From the NCBI RefSeq assembly GCF_000820305.1, contig NZ_CDBH01000064.1, positions 1 to 64,000 of the forward strand: a DNA stretch of 64,000 nucleotides. The letters run 5' to 3'. The DNA comes from Aeromonas dhakensis (GTDB lineage Bacteria; Pseudomonadota; Gammaproteobacteria; Enterobacterales; Aeromonadaceae). The position numbers were made by a program, and so were the translations under genes. Below are positions 29,283-38,247 of this stretch, piece by piece; positions within the stretch are counted from its first letter, which is position 1; each line of letters starts with the position of its first letter. The notes beneath the pieces are model-generated. The model saw only the letters and a list, made by a program, of their open reading frames with translations. It ran no database searches and had not been told where the DNA came from.

Positions 29283-30938
29283 TCAGTGGGAGCTGGCGCT
29301 GGCGGCGCCAAGTCCGGTCTGGGAGCGGACGAACTGCGGGAAGAACTTGGCGTGCTCGTCGGCGGCATTTTGTGACTTGTCGGTCACCGAGAAGAACCAG
29401 ATCCCGACAAACGCCAGCCCCATTGAGAAGAGGGCGGGGTACTCGTAGGGGAAGATGGCCTGGGCGTGACCCAGCACCTTCACCCACACGGTCGGGCCCA
29501 GGATCATCAGGCTGACTGCACTCACCAGCCCCAGCCAGCCGCCATAGACGGCGCCGCGGGTGGTCAGGCGTGACCAGAACATGGAGAGGAACAGCACCGG
29601 GAAGTTGCAGCTGGCGGCGATGGAGAAGGCCAGTCCCACCATGAAGGCGATGTTCTGCTTCTCGAACAGGATCCCCAGCCCGATGGCAACCACACCCAGC
29701 ACTATGGTGGTGAGCTTGGAGACGCGCAGCTCGTCGGCTTCGTTGGCCTTGCCCTTCTTGATGACGCTGGCGTAGAGGTCGTGGGAGACCGCAGAGGCAC
29801 CGGCCAGGGTCAGCCCGGCCACCACCGCCAGTATGGTGGCAAACGCCACGGCGGAGATGAAGCCGAGGAACAGGCTGCCACCTACCGCATCGGCCAGGTG
29901 AATGGCCGCCATGTTGGTGCCGCCCAGCAGGGCGCCGGTGGCATCCTTGAAGTCGGGGTTGGTGCTGACCAGCAGGATGGCGCCAAAGCCGATGATGAAG
30001 GTGAGGATGTAGAAGTAGCCGATGAAGCCGGTGGCATAGAACACGCTCTTGCGCGCTTCCTTGGCGTCACTCACGGTGAAGAAGCGCATCAGGATGTGGG
30101 GCAGGCCGGCGGTGCCGAACATCAGGGCCAGACCCAGCGAGATGGCGGAGATGGGATCGGCGACCAGGCCGCCCGGGCTCATGATGGCAATGCCCTTCTC
30201 GTGCACCTTGACCGCTTCACTGAACAGGGTGCCGATGTCGAAGTTGACCGACTTCATCACCATGATGGCCATGAAGCTGGCACCGGAGAGCAGCATCACC
30301 GCCTTGATGATCTGCACCCAGGTGGTGGCCAGCATGCCGCCAAACAGTACGTAGAGCACCATCAGAATGCCGACCAGCACCACGGCCACATGGTATTGCA
30401 GGCCGAACAGCAGCTCGATGAGCTTGCCGGCACCGACCATCTGGGCGATCAGGTAGAGGGCGACCACCACCAGCGAGCCGCTGGCGGAGAGGGTGCGCAC
30501 CTCGGTCTGCTTGAGGCGATAGGAGGCCACGTCGGCAAAGGTGTACTTGCCGAGGTTGCGCAGCCGTTCGGCGATCAGGAACAGGATGATGGGCCAGCCC
30601 ACCAGAAAGCCGATGGAGTAGATGAGACCGTCGTAGCCGGAGGTGTAGACCAGCGCCGAGATGCCGAGGAAGGAGGCGGCAGACATGTAGTCACCGGCAA
30701 TGGCCAGACCGTTCTGGAAGCCGGTGATGCGCCCGCCGGCGGCGTAGTAGTCGGCAGCCGAGCGGTTGCGCTTGGAGGCCCAGTAGGTGATGAACAGGGT
30801 CGCCGCCACGAAGACCACGAACATGATGATGGCCGGGATGTTGAGGGGCTGGCGATGCACTTCGCCGGTCAGCGCATCGGCTGCCATCAGGGGGAACGAT
30901 GCCAGCAGGGCCGGCAGCAGCAGAAACTTGCCTTTCAT
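29283..30938 (-). CDS. actP: Cation/acetate symporter ActP
   Basis: A 551-residue sodium:solute symporter (SSS family) for acetate and other short carboxylates. An N-terminal signal-like segment ([19 protein letters not shown]) precedes about 13 membrane helices. Typical features are [21 protein letters not shown] and the sodium-site region near [20 protein letters not shown]. It overlaps the upstream yjcH by 4 bp (ATGA), so the two are co-translated. In E. coli the operon is acs-yjcH-actP; here acs is absent and a DUF294 protein gene lies upstream instead. Confidence 0.94.
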   Translation of the reverse strand: MKGKFLLLPALLASFPLMAADALTGEVHRQPLNIPAIIMFVVFVAATLFITYWASKRNRSAADYYAAGGRITGFQNGLAIAGDYMSAASFLGISALVYTSGYDGLIYSIGFLVGWPIILFLIAERLRNLGKYTFADVASYRLKQTEVRTLSASGSLVVVALYLIAQMVGAGKLIELLFGLQYHVAVVLVGILMVLYVLFGGMLATTWVQIIKAVMLLSGASFMAIMVMKSVNFDIGTLFSEAVKVHEKGIAIMSPGGLVADPISAISLGLALMFGTAGLPHILMRFFTVSDAKEARKSVFYATGFIGYFYILTFIIGFGAILLVSTNPDFKDATGALLGGTNMAAIHLADAVGGSLFLGFISAVAFATILAVVAGLTLAGASAVSHDLYASVIKKGKANEADELRVSKLTTIVLGVVAIGLGILFEKQNIAFMVGLAFSIAASCNFPVLFLSMFWSRLTTRGAVYGGWLGLVSAVSLMILGPTVWVKVLGHAQAIFPYEYPALFSMGLAFVGIWFFSVTDKSQNAADEHAKFFPQFVRSQTGLGAASASSH

Positions 30939-31246
30939 GATTTCACTCCCTTGAGGATCTTCTGGTTCAGTTCGTCAAACTCGCCGTTGGCCCGAAACAC
31001 GTAGACACCGGTCAGCACGAAGGCGGACAGGATGAGACCTATTCCGACCGGGATGCCGCGGGTGACGGAAGATCCTTCGCTCAAGGGGGTGCCAAGCCAG
31101 CCGGGGGCAAAGGCGATGAGCAGGATGAACGCCAGGTAGAGCCCCAGCATCAGGATGGAGAGGGTCCAGGCGAAGCGCTGGCGCTTGGCGACCAGCGCCT
31201 GGAAGTTGGGATCTTGCTGGATCCGAAGATACGGTTGCTGTTCCAT
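30935..31246 (-). CDS. yjcH: DUF485 inner membrane protein YjcH
   Basis: A 103-residue protein with two membrane helices ([19 protein letters not shown] and [21 protein letters not shown]) and a cytosolic C terminus ending [17 protein letters not shown]485 proteins are almost always encoded directly before SSS-type acetate symporters and are presumed accessory subunits. The 4-bp overlap with actP supports this. The ATG at 31246 is preceded by a GGAG-like site. Confidence 0.9.
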   Translation of the reverse strand: MEQQPYLRIQQDPNFQALVAKRQRFAWTLSILMLGLYLAFILLIAFAPGWLGTPLSEGSSVTRGIPVGIGLILSAFVLTGVYVFRANGEFDELNQKILKGVKS

Positions 31247-31355
31247 TGCAGTGCTCCATGACGTTGAGTGTCAGCGGTGGATGAGGGAGTTCCCTACCGG
31301 GCAGCCTAAGCCGCCCATGTAACCAAAATGTGAATCAAATGTTATTTGTGGACAA

Positions 31356-31982
31356 TTAGACTTTGGGATAAGCCAGTGGCCCGCCCTGATGCAAGCGCAG
31401 GAAGATGAGGCCCGCGGTGATGGCGTCGCTGAGGGCGTCGTGGGCGGGCAGGGGGGGAAGCGCCAGATGGCGGCAGATCGCCGCGAGATGAAGATCGATG
31501 ACGGCCTCAGGATAGCGGCGATAGAGCTGATCGTGGTAAAGCCGGCTCACTTCTATGCCCCGCTGCACCAGGGTCAGCCCCCACAACTTGCGGCAGGCCA
31601 GGTTGAGGATGCGCAGATCATAGGCGATGTGATACCCCACCAGTTCACGGGGGCCGATGAAGGCAAGCAGCTGATGCAGCGCGGCTTCCAGCGGCATGCC
31701 CTGTTGCAGATCCTGATGGCGCAGACCGTGGATCACCACCGACTCGGCGGTGAGGTTGTCGGGTGGCAACACCCGCAGGGAGAGCGCTTCACCGGTCAGC
31801 AGCCGGTTGCCCCGAATGCGCACCGCCCCGATGGCGACGATCTCGGCCCGGTCGGGATCCAGGCTGGTGGTCTCGAAGTCGAGGGCCACCCACTCGTCGG
31901 CCGGGGGGGCGGCAAAGAGCGGCGCGAACGCCGAGGTGTGAAAGCGGCGGCCAAGCCAGTGACGACGCAGGCGGCTCAACAC
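31356..31982 (-). CDS. DEDDh 3'-5' exonuclease (DnaQ-like)
   Basis: A 208-residue RNase T/DnaQ-fold exonuclease. Motif ExoI is VALDFETTSLDP (Asp and Glu ligands), ExoII is GYHIAYDLRILN, and ExoIII is HDALSDAITAG with the catalytic His, so all DEDDh residues are present. Paralogues of this type occur beside DUF294 genes and acetate symporters in many proteobacteria. The biological substrate is unknown. It starts one base after the stop of the DUF294 gene, so the two form an operon. Confidence 0.85.
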   Translation of the reverse strand: MLSRLRRHWLGRRFHTSAFAPLFAAPPADEWVALDFETTSLDPDRAEIVAIGAVRIRGNRLLTGEALSLRVLPPDNLTAESVVIHGLRHQDLQQGMPLEAALHQLLAFIGPRELVGYHIAYDLRILNLACRKLWGLTLVQRGIEVSRLYHDQLYRRYPEAVIDLHLAAICRHLALPPLPAHDALSDAITAGLIFLRLHQGGPLAYPKV

Positions 31983-31983
31983 G

Positions 31984-33771
31984 CTATTGTCTCAGACGAA
32001 AGTGCAAGGTGAGCCACTGCTGGAATTTCTTCACCTGATGCAGCGCCTGGCGCAGCAGGTCCCGCTCGCCATGGCTGAGATCATTGACCTGCACCCGGCT
32101 CTCCCCCTCCTTGAGCTGGCTGCGCAACCTGAGCCGCACGAACAGTCTGAACGCCTCCGCCAGATCGGCGCCAAAGCTGGCGCTGAGCCGCTCTGCCGTC
32201 ACCAGCGCCTCGATCCGCCCCAGGGTGGAGGTCTCCAGGATGGTAGCTTCCAGCGCCAGCATGCGGATGCCGTGCACCAGCGGGAAGAGGCCGCCACGTT
32301 TCAGATCCAGCCCCTCCGGTGCCCGTTCCAGCCGGCCAAACAGGGTGAGGGGGGTGTGAAAGGCGACCGCCGGTCGCACCATCTCCGCCAGCAGATCTCC
32401 CCGCTCGGCCAGCTGCTCGCGCAACTTGCGGGCAACGGGGGGAAGGAGGGCGCGATCGCCGGCGATGGGGTGGGCGTCGGCCAGGGTGGCCAGCCAGAGC
32501 AGATCCTCTTCCCTGGCTTCGACACAGGCCCGCTCGATCTTCTGCAGCCAGCCGTCGAGGGGTTTGACCCAGGCGGGGTTGTTGACCATCACCCGGCCGG
32601 GGCAGGGTGGGTAGCCGAGCCTGGCCAGCAGCTCGCTGAAGGCGGCCAGATCCGCCTGTTGGGTGGGCCAGGACAGGTCGGCGGGCAGGATCAGGGCATT
32701 GTCCTGATCGGTTTTGAGGATCTGCTCGCCGCGCCCCTCCGAGCCCAGCATCAGCAGGCAGACCCGCTCCTGCACCTCGGGCGGGATCACCAGCGCGAAG
32801 GCCTTGGCGATCAGCTGCTCGTTGATGGTGGCGATGAGCTTCATCAAGAAGGCGGTGTGGATCCCCTGGGCGAACAGGGAGCGGGTCAGCTGCTGCTGTT
32901 CACGGGCCACCGCTTCCAGTGCTGGCAGAGTGTCGGCACGGGCGATGCGCAGGGTCAGCACGTGGGAGTGGGTGGAGAAGAGGCCGAGCACCTGGGTCAG
33001 GTGTAGGATCCCCGCCACCTCCTGTCCCTGCCAGACAACCAGCCGCTTGATGCGGTGGCGGGTCATCAGCAACAGGGCATCGAACAGATAGCTGTCAAGT
33101 GGCAGGCCGATCAGCGGGGTGGGGGTCAGCACCGCCAGCGGCGCCGTCAGCGGTAAGCCCTTGAGGGTCAGGGCGTGCAGCAGGGTCTTGCGGGTCGCCA
33201 GGCTCAGGCTGCCGTCCGTGGCGGGGTAGAGCAGGCAGTCGGTGCCCCTGGCCACCATGGCTTCGGTGGCGGCCAGGAGCGACAGGCGGCTGTCGACGAT
33301 GAGCGGCGGCTGCAGATGGCCGGGTTCGATGCGGGTCAGGATGAACTCCGCCAGATTCTTCTGACCCAACTGGGCGCGCTGCTCCTGCAGCTGCTGCCGC
33401 TGTGCCAGGCTGGCGGTGAAGTAGCGGGCGAAGGTGTCGTTGCCTTCACACAAGGCCAGGAAGGTATCGCGGGGGATCAGCTGGCAGAGCAGATCTTCCA
33501 GCGCGTTGAACTGGTGGCGACAGTGGCCGTCGAACTGGGCGCGCACGTCGAACATGTCCCCCTCGCCGTAGTCGCCAAACTGATGGTGGGCGGTCGACTC
33601 CTCCACCGCCCCTTTGATGACGAGGTAGAGGCCGGGCGGGGCGTCGCCGGCCTTTAACACCGGCTGGCCGGCGCGAAAGTAGCAGATGGAGAGGGCCTGC
33701 CCCAGTTGTTGGCGCTCAGGCTCGCTCAGGCACTCAAACGGCGGACGGGCAAAGTTGAACAGAGTGGTCAT
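31984..33771 (-). CDS. cNMP-binding / CBS / DUF294 nucleotidyltransferase-like signalling protein
   Basis: A 595-residue cytoplasmic protein. Domain order: an N-terminal cyclic-nucleotide-binding fold (about residues 10-120, GLYLVIKGAVEE), a CBS pair (about 150-280), a DUF294 nucleotidyltransferase-like domain with LGSEGRGEQ and the DQDNAL metal-binding motif (about 340-450), and a DUF294 C-terminal helical domain. It resembles GlnD-like uridylyltransferases. A regulatory role in acetate transport is inferred from its placement upstream of yjcH-actP. The start at 33771 (MTTLFNFARPPF) fits the family. Confidence 0.85.
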   Translation of the reverse strand: MTTLFNFARPPFECLSEPERQQLGQALSICYFRAGQPVLKAGDAPPGLYLVIKGAVEESTAHHQFGDYGEGDMFDVRAQFDGHCRHQFNALEDLLCQLIPRDTFLALCEGNDTFARYFTASLAQRQQLQEQRAQLGQKNLAEFILTRIEPGHLQPPLIVDSRLSLLAATEAMVARGTDCLLYPATDGSLSLATRKTLLHALTLKGLPLTAPLAVLTPTPLIGLPLDSYLFDALLLMTRHRIKRLVVWQGQEVAGILHLTQVLGLFSTHSHVLTLRIARADTLPALEAVAREQQQLTRSLFAQGIHTAFLMKLIATINEQLIAKAFALVIPPEVQERVCLLMLGSEGRGEQILKTDQDNALILPADLSWPTQQADLAAFSELLARLGYPPCPGRVMVNNPAWVKPLDGWLQKIERACVEAREEDLLWLATLADAHPIAGDRALLPPVARKLREQLAERGDLLAEMVRPAVAFHTPLTLFGRLERAPEGLDLKRGGLFPLVHGIRMLALEATILETSTLGRIEALVTAERLSASFGADLAEAFRLFVRLRLRSQLKEGESRVQVNDLSHGERDLLRQALHQVKKFQQWLTLHFRLRQ

Positions 33772-33947
33772 GGCAATCCTTGGCCGGTGGCGTCAAATCA
33801 GTCTGACAAAGCGGCGTGCTGCCGGCCAGCCGACTTTAGTCGCACGCGCCGTAGCGATGGGAAACCGGGCTCCTCGCTGTACCTAGCGATAACACTCTGA
33901 TAACGTGGTGGTATGACCAGTGTGAGCTCAGGAGAGGACAGGGGAAA

Positions 33948-34754
33948 ATGGAAAAACCAAGGGTCAAATGCGAGATCCGGGACGGCATCGCCGAGGTGAT
34001 GCTGGCGCGGGGCGACAAGCTCAATGCGCTGGACAGGGCCATGTTCAGCGCCATCGACGGGGTACTTGAGCAGCTGCGCCAGCACAAGGGGTTACGGGCG
34101 GTGATCCTGCACGGGGAGGGGCGGGCCTTTTGCGCCGGGCTGGATGTGAAATCCATGCTCAAGCAGCCGGTGGCGGCGCTCGAGATCCTGAAACGCGAGG
34201 CGGACGAAGCCACCAACCTGGCCCAGCGGGTGGCCTATGGCTGGCATCAACTGCCGGTGCCGGTAATCGCCGTGACCCAAGGGGTCTGCTTTGGCGGCGG
34301 GCTGCAGATTGCGCTGGGCGCCGACTTTCGCTTCAGCACCCCCGATTGCCGCTTCTCGGTGATGGAGATCAAGTGGGGCATCATCCCCGACATGAGCGGC
34401 AGCGTCACCCTGCGCAACCTGATGGGGGTGGATACCGCCATGGAGCTGGCCATGAGCGGGCGCGAGCTGGCGGCGCCGGAGGCCAAGTCTCTCGGGCTGG
34501 TGAGCCGGGTCTGCGACGATCCGCTGGCCCAGGCGCGGGAGTTCGCGAAGACCCTCATCACCAAGTCGCCGGACGCGCTGGCGGGGATCAAGCAGCTCTA
34601 CAACCAGGCCTGGGCCCGCAGCGACGAGGCGATGCTCAAAGAAGAGACCCGGTTGCAAAAGCAGATCCTGGGACGCCCCAACCAGTGGCGCGCCACCCTC
34701 AACAGCCTGTTTCGCTGGCGCCTGCCGTTCGGGCCGCGCCGCAATGCGCTCTGA
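33948..34754 (+). CDS. Crotonase/enoyl-CoA hydratase family protein
   Basis: A 268-residue crotonase. The oxyanion-hole segments are AFCAGLDVKSM and GVCFGGGLQIALGADFRFS. In the second catalytic region (RFSVMEIKWGIIPDMSG) Glu is present in MEIKWG and Asp at IPDMSG, a pattern of dienoyl-CoA isomerase-like or uncharacterised members, not classic hydratases. The substrate cannot be set from sequence. GGAGAGGACAGGGG precedes the ATG. The C terminus (RWRLPFGPRR) is unusually basic. It is the last chromosomal gene before the accessory island. Confidence 0.8.
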   Translation: MEKPRVKCEIRDGIAEVMLARGDKLNALDRAMFSAIDGVLEQLRQHKGLRAVILHGEGRAFCAGLDVKSMLKQPVAALEILKREADEATNLAQRVAYGWHQLPVPVIAVTQGVCFGGGLQIALGADFRFSTPDCRFSVMEIKWGIIPDMSGSVTLRNLMGVDTAMELAMSGRELAAPEAKSLGLVSRVCDDPLAQAREFAKTLITKSPDALAGIKQLYNQAWARSDEAMLKEETRLQKQILGRPNQWRATLNSLFRWRLPFGPRRNAL

Positions 34755-34928
34755 CAGGCAGGGATAAACAAGAAAAGGCATCGACCTCTTCGGTCTTGAG
34801 CGCCTGTGCCGTAGCTGGACTCACGATCGTGTTCAGGTCAGATGACGGCAGTGTAATAGGTCGGATTGCAGGCCTCAGCGTTTGCTGTGGCAAGATAGGT
34901 TGTTGATTTGGATAGAAAAGGGGGCGTA

Positions 34929-35180
34929 ATGCGGGTTTATTGCAACGTGTATAGCCAGCGGGGCCGCATTACTCAGACCAACCGACTGAGCGATGATGTC
35001 TCGGATCTCTACTGCCAGTGCACCGATGCAGAATGTGGTCACAGCTGGGTGGCCACCTTGTCGTTCGCCCATACCTTAAGTCCCTCGGCCAAGACCACCA
35101 ACCAGCTGGTGCTGAGCTTGATGGGCTCGCTGACGCCAGAGGGGCGGCAGCTGGTACTCAAAGGACTGGGGGCGCAATAG
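34929..35180 (+). CDS. ogr: Ogr/Delta-like zinc-finger phage late activator (prophage remnant)
   Basis: An 83-residue protein of the P2 Ogr / P4 Delta family, which activates late promoters of P2-type phages. The region SDLYCQCTDAECGHSW fits the second Cys pair (Cys31, Cys36), and LSFAHTLSPSAKTT is typical of the family. The first CxxC pair is CNVY: Cys5 is kept but Cys8 is Tyr, so zinc binding and activity are probably lost. Ogr lies at one end of a P2 prophage, and no tail or capsid genes remain here. The ATG at 34929 follows GGGGG. Confidence 0.75.
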   Translation: MRVYCNVYSQRGRITQTNRLSDDVSDLYCQCTDAECGHSWVATLSFAHTLSPSAKTTNQLVLSLMGSLTPEGRQLVLKGLGAQ

Positions 35181-35241
35181 CGTCCCCAGTTGTTCCTATT
35201 GATTCAACACCGTCATATATTGCTTGCGTTATGTAGCAGAG

Positions 35242-35303
35242 ACTTAACGCTTCACATTAGCTGCGCGCGCCTTTGGCGCGTCCACTGGAGACGTTTGTTA
35301 TGT
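35242..35303 (-). repeat. Candidate attC site 1 (3' of the cold-shock cassette)
   Basis: Outer arms on the plus strand are ACTTAAC (35242-35248) and GTTATGT (35297-35303). On the minus strand the site ends GTTAAGT, a perfect GTTRRRY. Centre CGCGCC/GGCGCG forms a stem, and total length is 62 bp, inside the normal attC range. The inner L boxes pair poorly. It sits just beyond the 3' end of the minus-strand cassette gene. Confidence 0.45.
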
Positions 35304-35389
35304 ATTTTACTGCAAAATTTAGGACAGCCCGTATTTGGCTTGATAAAGCAGGCTTAGTTATTAATAAGTAGGCTATTGCAGGTGATAGT

Positions 35390-35864
35390 TTATAATAAGC
35401 ATTCACAAATGCTCTGCCCGCGATACATTTTAAGTAATGTGTTATCTCGATATTTGAGCAGCTCTCTTACTTGGTAACACGAAGGTTCACCATAAACACC
35501 TGTAGCTATGAAGCAATTATTAAATGTTATTACTATTGCAACACAATATGGGCAAACCAGACTTTTCTGGGCTGCCTCGATAAGTAATGATTCTAGGTAC
35601 AATTTTTACCACAACTCGGGCAGTTTACTTTGTTATCAAAGGATCGAGTGTTCTGCGAGGGTGCTTTTGCTGTAATTGTGACATTAATTGCTTTTGGACC
35701 TTTATTGCCAGGCCTTGACTCAAACTGAACCGAATCACCATTTGATGGCAGCGATGTACCATTGATGCTCTGAACATTGAAATAATGATCTTCTCCACCT
35801 TCAGACGGAATGAAGCCGTAACCCTTCTCTGAGTTAAACCATTTTACAGTGCTTTGTACGACAT
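35390..35864 (-). pseudogene. Frameshifted cold-shock domain / zinc-ribbon / CFI-box protein
   Basis: Reading on the minus strand, an ATG at 35864 begins MSY and hits a stop. One base later in frame comes a clear cold-shock domain (STVKWFNSEKGYGFI ... DSVQFESRPG), then VNCPSCGK. A second shift at the A5 run (35603-35607) is needed to read IVPRIITYRGSPEKS. A third at GG (35557-35558) is needed to read VCPYC, followed by the CFI-box segment CFIATGVYGEPSCYQVRELL. The intact architecture would be CSD, then two CPxC knuckles, then a CFI-box C terminus. Function of such proteins is unknown; RNA binding is likely for the CSD. Confidence 0.65.
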
Positions 35865-35905
35865 CTCATTTTTATTGCAAATAACACCTTGTTAAGGTGT
35901 AAGCA

Positions 35906-35972
35906 ACCCAACGCCGAAGTTCTCGCATACAACCTTAAACACAACGTATGGCAAAAATACCTAGAGTTGTGA
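35906..35972 (-). repeat. Candidate attC site 2 (3' of the Lys-Thr-Thr repeat gene)
   Basis: The minus strand ends in GTTGGGT (35912-35906), a perfect GTTRRRY. The far arm is TCACAAC (5 of 7 to RYYYAAC). An inner GCATAC/GTATGGC pairing and a central GTTGTGTTTAAGG stretch resemble the middle of Vibrio VCR repeats as I recall them. Length 67 bp. It begins 30 bp after the stop of the preceding cassette gene. Confidence 0.4.
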
Positions 35973-36001
35973 ATCACTCTTAAACAGATTTTTATAAAAA
36001 T

Positions 36002-37285
36002 TCACCAATCCATGTTTGCTGCTTGGTCAAACTGATGGCTTAGATGCTCTACAAATTCCTCCATGTCTTCACGGCTCGACATTGCTCTAGCATAAGAGCC
36101 GTCCTTCGCCATAGTCAGAATCACCGGTAGATAGCTTTCCATAACATAATACATTGCTGGAGAAATTTCAGAACTCCAAAGAAACTCAGTAAAGCTTTCA
36201 AGTAAAGATATTACTTCATCTTCGTTAAATGATAAACCACCAAATAAGGAAAATTTATTTTTCCCTTTTTGATGGGGCATTATTACAGGTACTGCGCCTA
36301 CAGATGAGTGAAAGTGAAATGTTTCACCGTTTTTGCCAAATGCTCCATGAGCAATAAAAGTTCTTAACTGGCGTCGGACAAAAATTAATTGATCAAAGTA
36401 ATTCTTAGTCTCTCGATCAGTAATATCCAATGCTGAAGTGAACTTTTCTTGCCATTCAGCAAGAGCAAGATTTGCAACACTGTTTCCATCAGATTCGCCT
36501 CTAGCTACCACAGTTAAATGTACAAACAAATTTTCAGTCCAGCTAAAAAATGCTTCTATAGCTGAAATCGCTAACCAGTTTGCATTTTTCCTAAGTTGAA
36601 AGTAAGGTCGCTCATGTGTCGAAAAAGTACCATGTTCTGTTTTAGTTGTTTTAGTTGTTTTAGTTGTTTTAGTTGTTTTAGTTGTTTTAGTTGTTTTAGT
36701 TGTTTTAGTTGTTTTAGTTGTTTTAGTTGTTTTAGTTGTTTTAGTTGTTTTGGTATGCACTTCTTCCTTTCGTTCGATGGCCTCCTGCGGCTCCTTTTTA
36801 TAAAGGTTCAACAAATATTCGTATCGACCAAACAGTTCAGTACAGTTGTTACTTACATTAAGATGCGACTTGGAGACAGCTTCCGTTGCAACCCATTCAT
36901 AATATGATTCAGCTACCTTTACTGCTTTTTGGATAGCTTTGGTTATTTCCATGGCTTCAGTTTCATCATTCTTCAGATCGTAAGCAAATACACCGAGCCC
37001 AAATTTTCTATGTTCTACTAAAAAGGCCTTTCCATTGTAATCAATTGGAATTGACCATGACACTTTTTCACATGGACCTAAGTCATTAAAACCGAGAAGG
37101 TCATGCAATAGAAAATAGACTAAGTAGTATGCAGGTAATTGTCTACCTGCATTTGTGCGTCCGGCCTTTAATAGAAAATCTTGAGGGGTGACTGTATCTT
37201 TAGTTGCTGGCTTTACATTCCCTAATGCTCTTAATGCCCGCTAAATCAATAGTTCTTTGTCTTCTGGCATAACCAATTTTGCCAT
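36002..37285 (-). pseudogene. Hypothetical cassette protein with Lys-Thr-Thr repeats, interrupted by an early amber codon
   Basis: No family recognised. The natural start is the ATG at 37285 (MAKLVMPEDKELLI) with GGAG 7 nt upstream. Codon 15 (37243-37241) is TAG, then the same frame continues without a break for 412 codons to 36002. The only internal restart is a TTG at 37108, giving 368 residues without about 58 N-terminal residues. The middle holds about 12 copies of Lys-Thr-Thr. The region after it is hydrophilic and helical with no membrane segment. The gene is AT-rich and flanked by attC-like sites, so it is a cassette. It could be a pseudogene or yield a shortened protein. Confidence 0.6.
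36641..36750 (-). repeat. 9-bp tandem repeat, about 12 copies, coding (Lys-Thr-Thr)n
   Basis: Unit GTTTTAGTT on the plus strand is repeated without visible variation. The repeat length is a multiple of three, so copy-number change would lengthen or shorten the protein without frameshift. Confidence 0.95.
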
Positions 37286-37300
37286 TCGCTGACTCCATTT

Positions 37301-37403
37301 TTCTAACGCTGCATTAAGATGTGAGCCACATAGTCTCCAAGCCTAAACCGTAGCATCATAAACACGAAACCAAACTTTGAACTGAATATGCCAAGCGTTA
37401 GGT
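37301..37403 (-). repeat. Candidate attC site 3 (3' of the HNH cassette)
   Basis: The best of the attC candidates. Arms CTAACGCT (37303-37310) and AGCGTTAG (37394-37401) are a perfect 8-bp inverted repeat. On the minus strand the first arm reads ACCTAAC, a perfect RYYYAAC, and the last is GTTAGAA (6 of 7 to GTTRRRY). GCAT/ATGC inner boxes also pair after a short spacer. Length 103 bp. It lies 30 bp after the HNH gene stop and only 16 bp before the start of the next cassette gene, as expected for a packed array. Confidence 0.55.
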
Positions 37404-37432
37404 ATTATAGTTAAATGCTATGTTATACCTAT

Positions 37433-38221
37433 CTACCACTTGATCTCTTTAAATTGATAACGAATGTAATCGACAAGCTCCGCATGACTATTAATAAAAT
37501 TTTGAACAAGTGGGTTCACTGTCTGTTCGACAAGTCCTATTTGTTCTTCTGATAGGAATCTCTTGTTCATTACAATAAAAAGTCCATTGTCTTCTCCGAC
37601 ATACGTATTGTAACAGATAGAGTCAGAACCAAACTCACCTAATGGATAAAATTCATTCCCACATATATTACTCAACGTAAAATTTTCTATATTGTTTGCA
37701 TCTAACAAAAATGATTCCCACAACTTAGTAAGTTTTTTATCCCAAAATGGATAAGCCTGAGGGTTACCTTTTCTAAAATTATAGAAAACCTCTGAGATAT
37801 CAAACCTCAAGGATAGTTTGCGAGGTAGGTCCATTGCCATTCCTCTCAGGTCCAAGAATGGTATGAATTCAAAGAGAATATTTAATGACTGGAGGTCATG
37901 TTCATATTCTCGAGTCCTATTAATACGTGCAGCGATATCAGCTTCGTGTTCTGATTTAGTGTGACGGAGCCAATTTTCCGTATATTCTAACGGTAGAGAA
38001 TCAACTTTCTTATGATCAATAGAACACAGCAAAATCAAATTGTCATACGTGTCATTTCTAGGGGTATTTTCATCACCTCTAGGCCCTTTTGAGCTTTTTG
38101 CGATTATGTGGGCCATTTCCCCGATAACTACTTCGTCCTCTATTACATCTCGCTTGCACATATTGCATTGACCGGCCGACCGGCTGAACAACTTTTTAAT
38201 ATCAGTTTGATTAATAGCCAC
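37433..38221 (-). CDS. HNH endonuclease-domain protein (integron cassette)
   Basis: A 262-residue protein with an N-terminal HNH nuclease domain. Cys19-x2-Cys22 (CNMC) forms one zinc knuckle, MAHIIA gives the catalytic His38, NLILLC gives Asn61 and Cys66, and His70 follows in SIDHKKVD. The rest (about residues 100-262) is an unrecognised, probably partner- or ligand-binding domain. Codon use is AT-rich, unlike the flanking chromosome. It sits between two attC-like sites and is the only intact gene of the three cassettes. Defence or toxin function is possible but not shown. Confidence 0.75.
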   Translation of the reverse strand: MAINQTDIKKLFSRSAGQCNMCKRDVIEDEVVIGEMAHIIAKSSKGPRGDENTPRNDTYDNLILLCSIDHKKVDSLPLEYTENWLRHTKSEHEADIAARINRTREYEHDLQSLNILFEFIPFLDLRGMAMDLPRKLSLRFDISEVFYNFRKGNPQAYPFWDKKLTKLWESFLLDANNIENFTLSNICGNEFYPLGEFGSDSICYNTYVGEDNGLFIVMNKRFLSEEQIGLVEQTVNPLVQNFINSHAELVDYIRYQFKEIKW

Positions 38222-38247
38222 TTCTTTTATCCTTTACCTTCCGAGAG

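Noticed and set aside
34755..34928. tRNA or clear att site at the left island border
   Set aside because: No cloverleaf or CCA end, and no direct repeat matching the right border at 39998-40035 could be seen.
36641..36750. CRISPR array
   Set aside because: The 9-bp repeat has no spacers and lies in frame within a gene.
36596..36907. Plus-strand frame with Ser-Cys-Phe repeats
   Set aside because: It is only the opposite-strand reading of the 9-bp Lys-Thr-Thr repeat.
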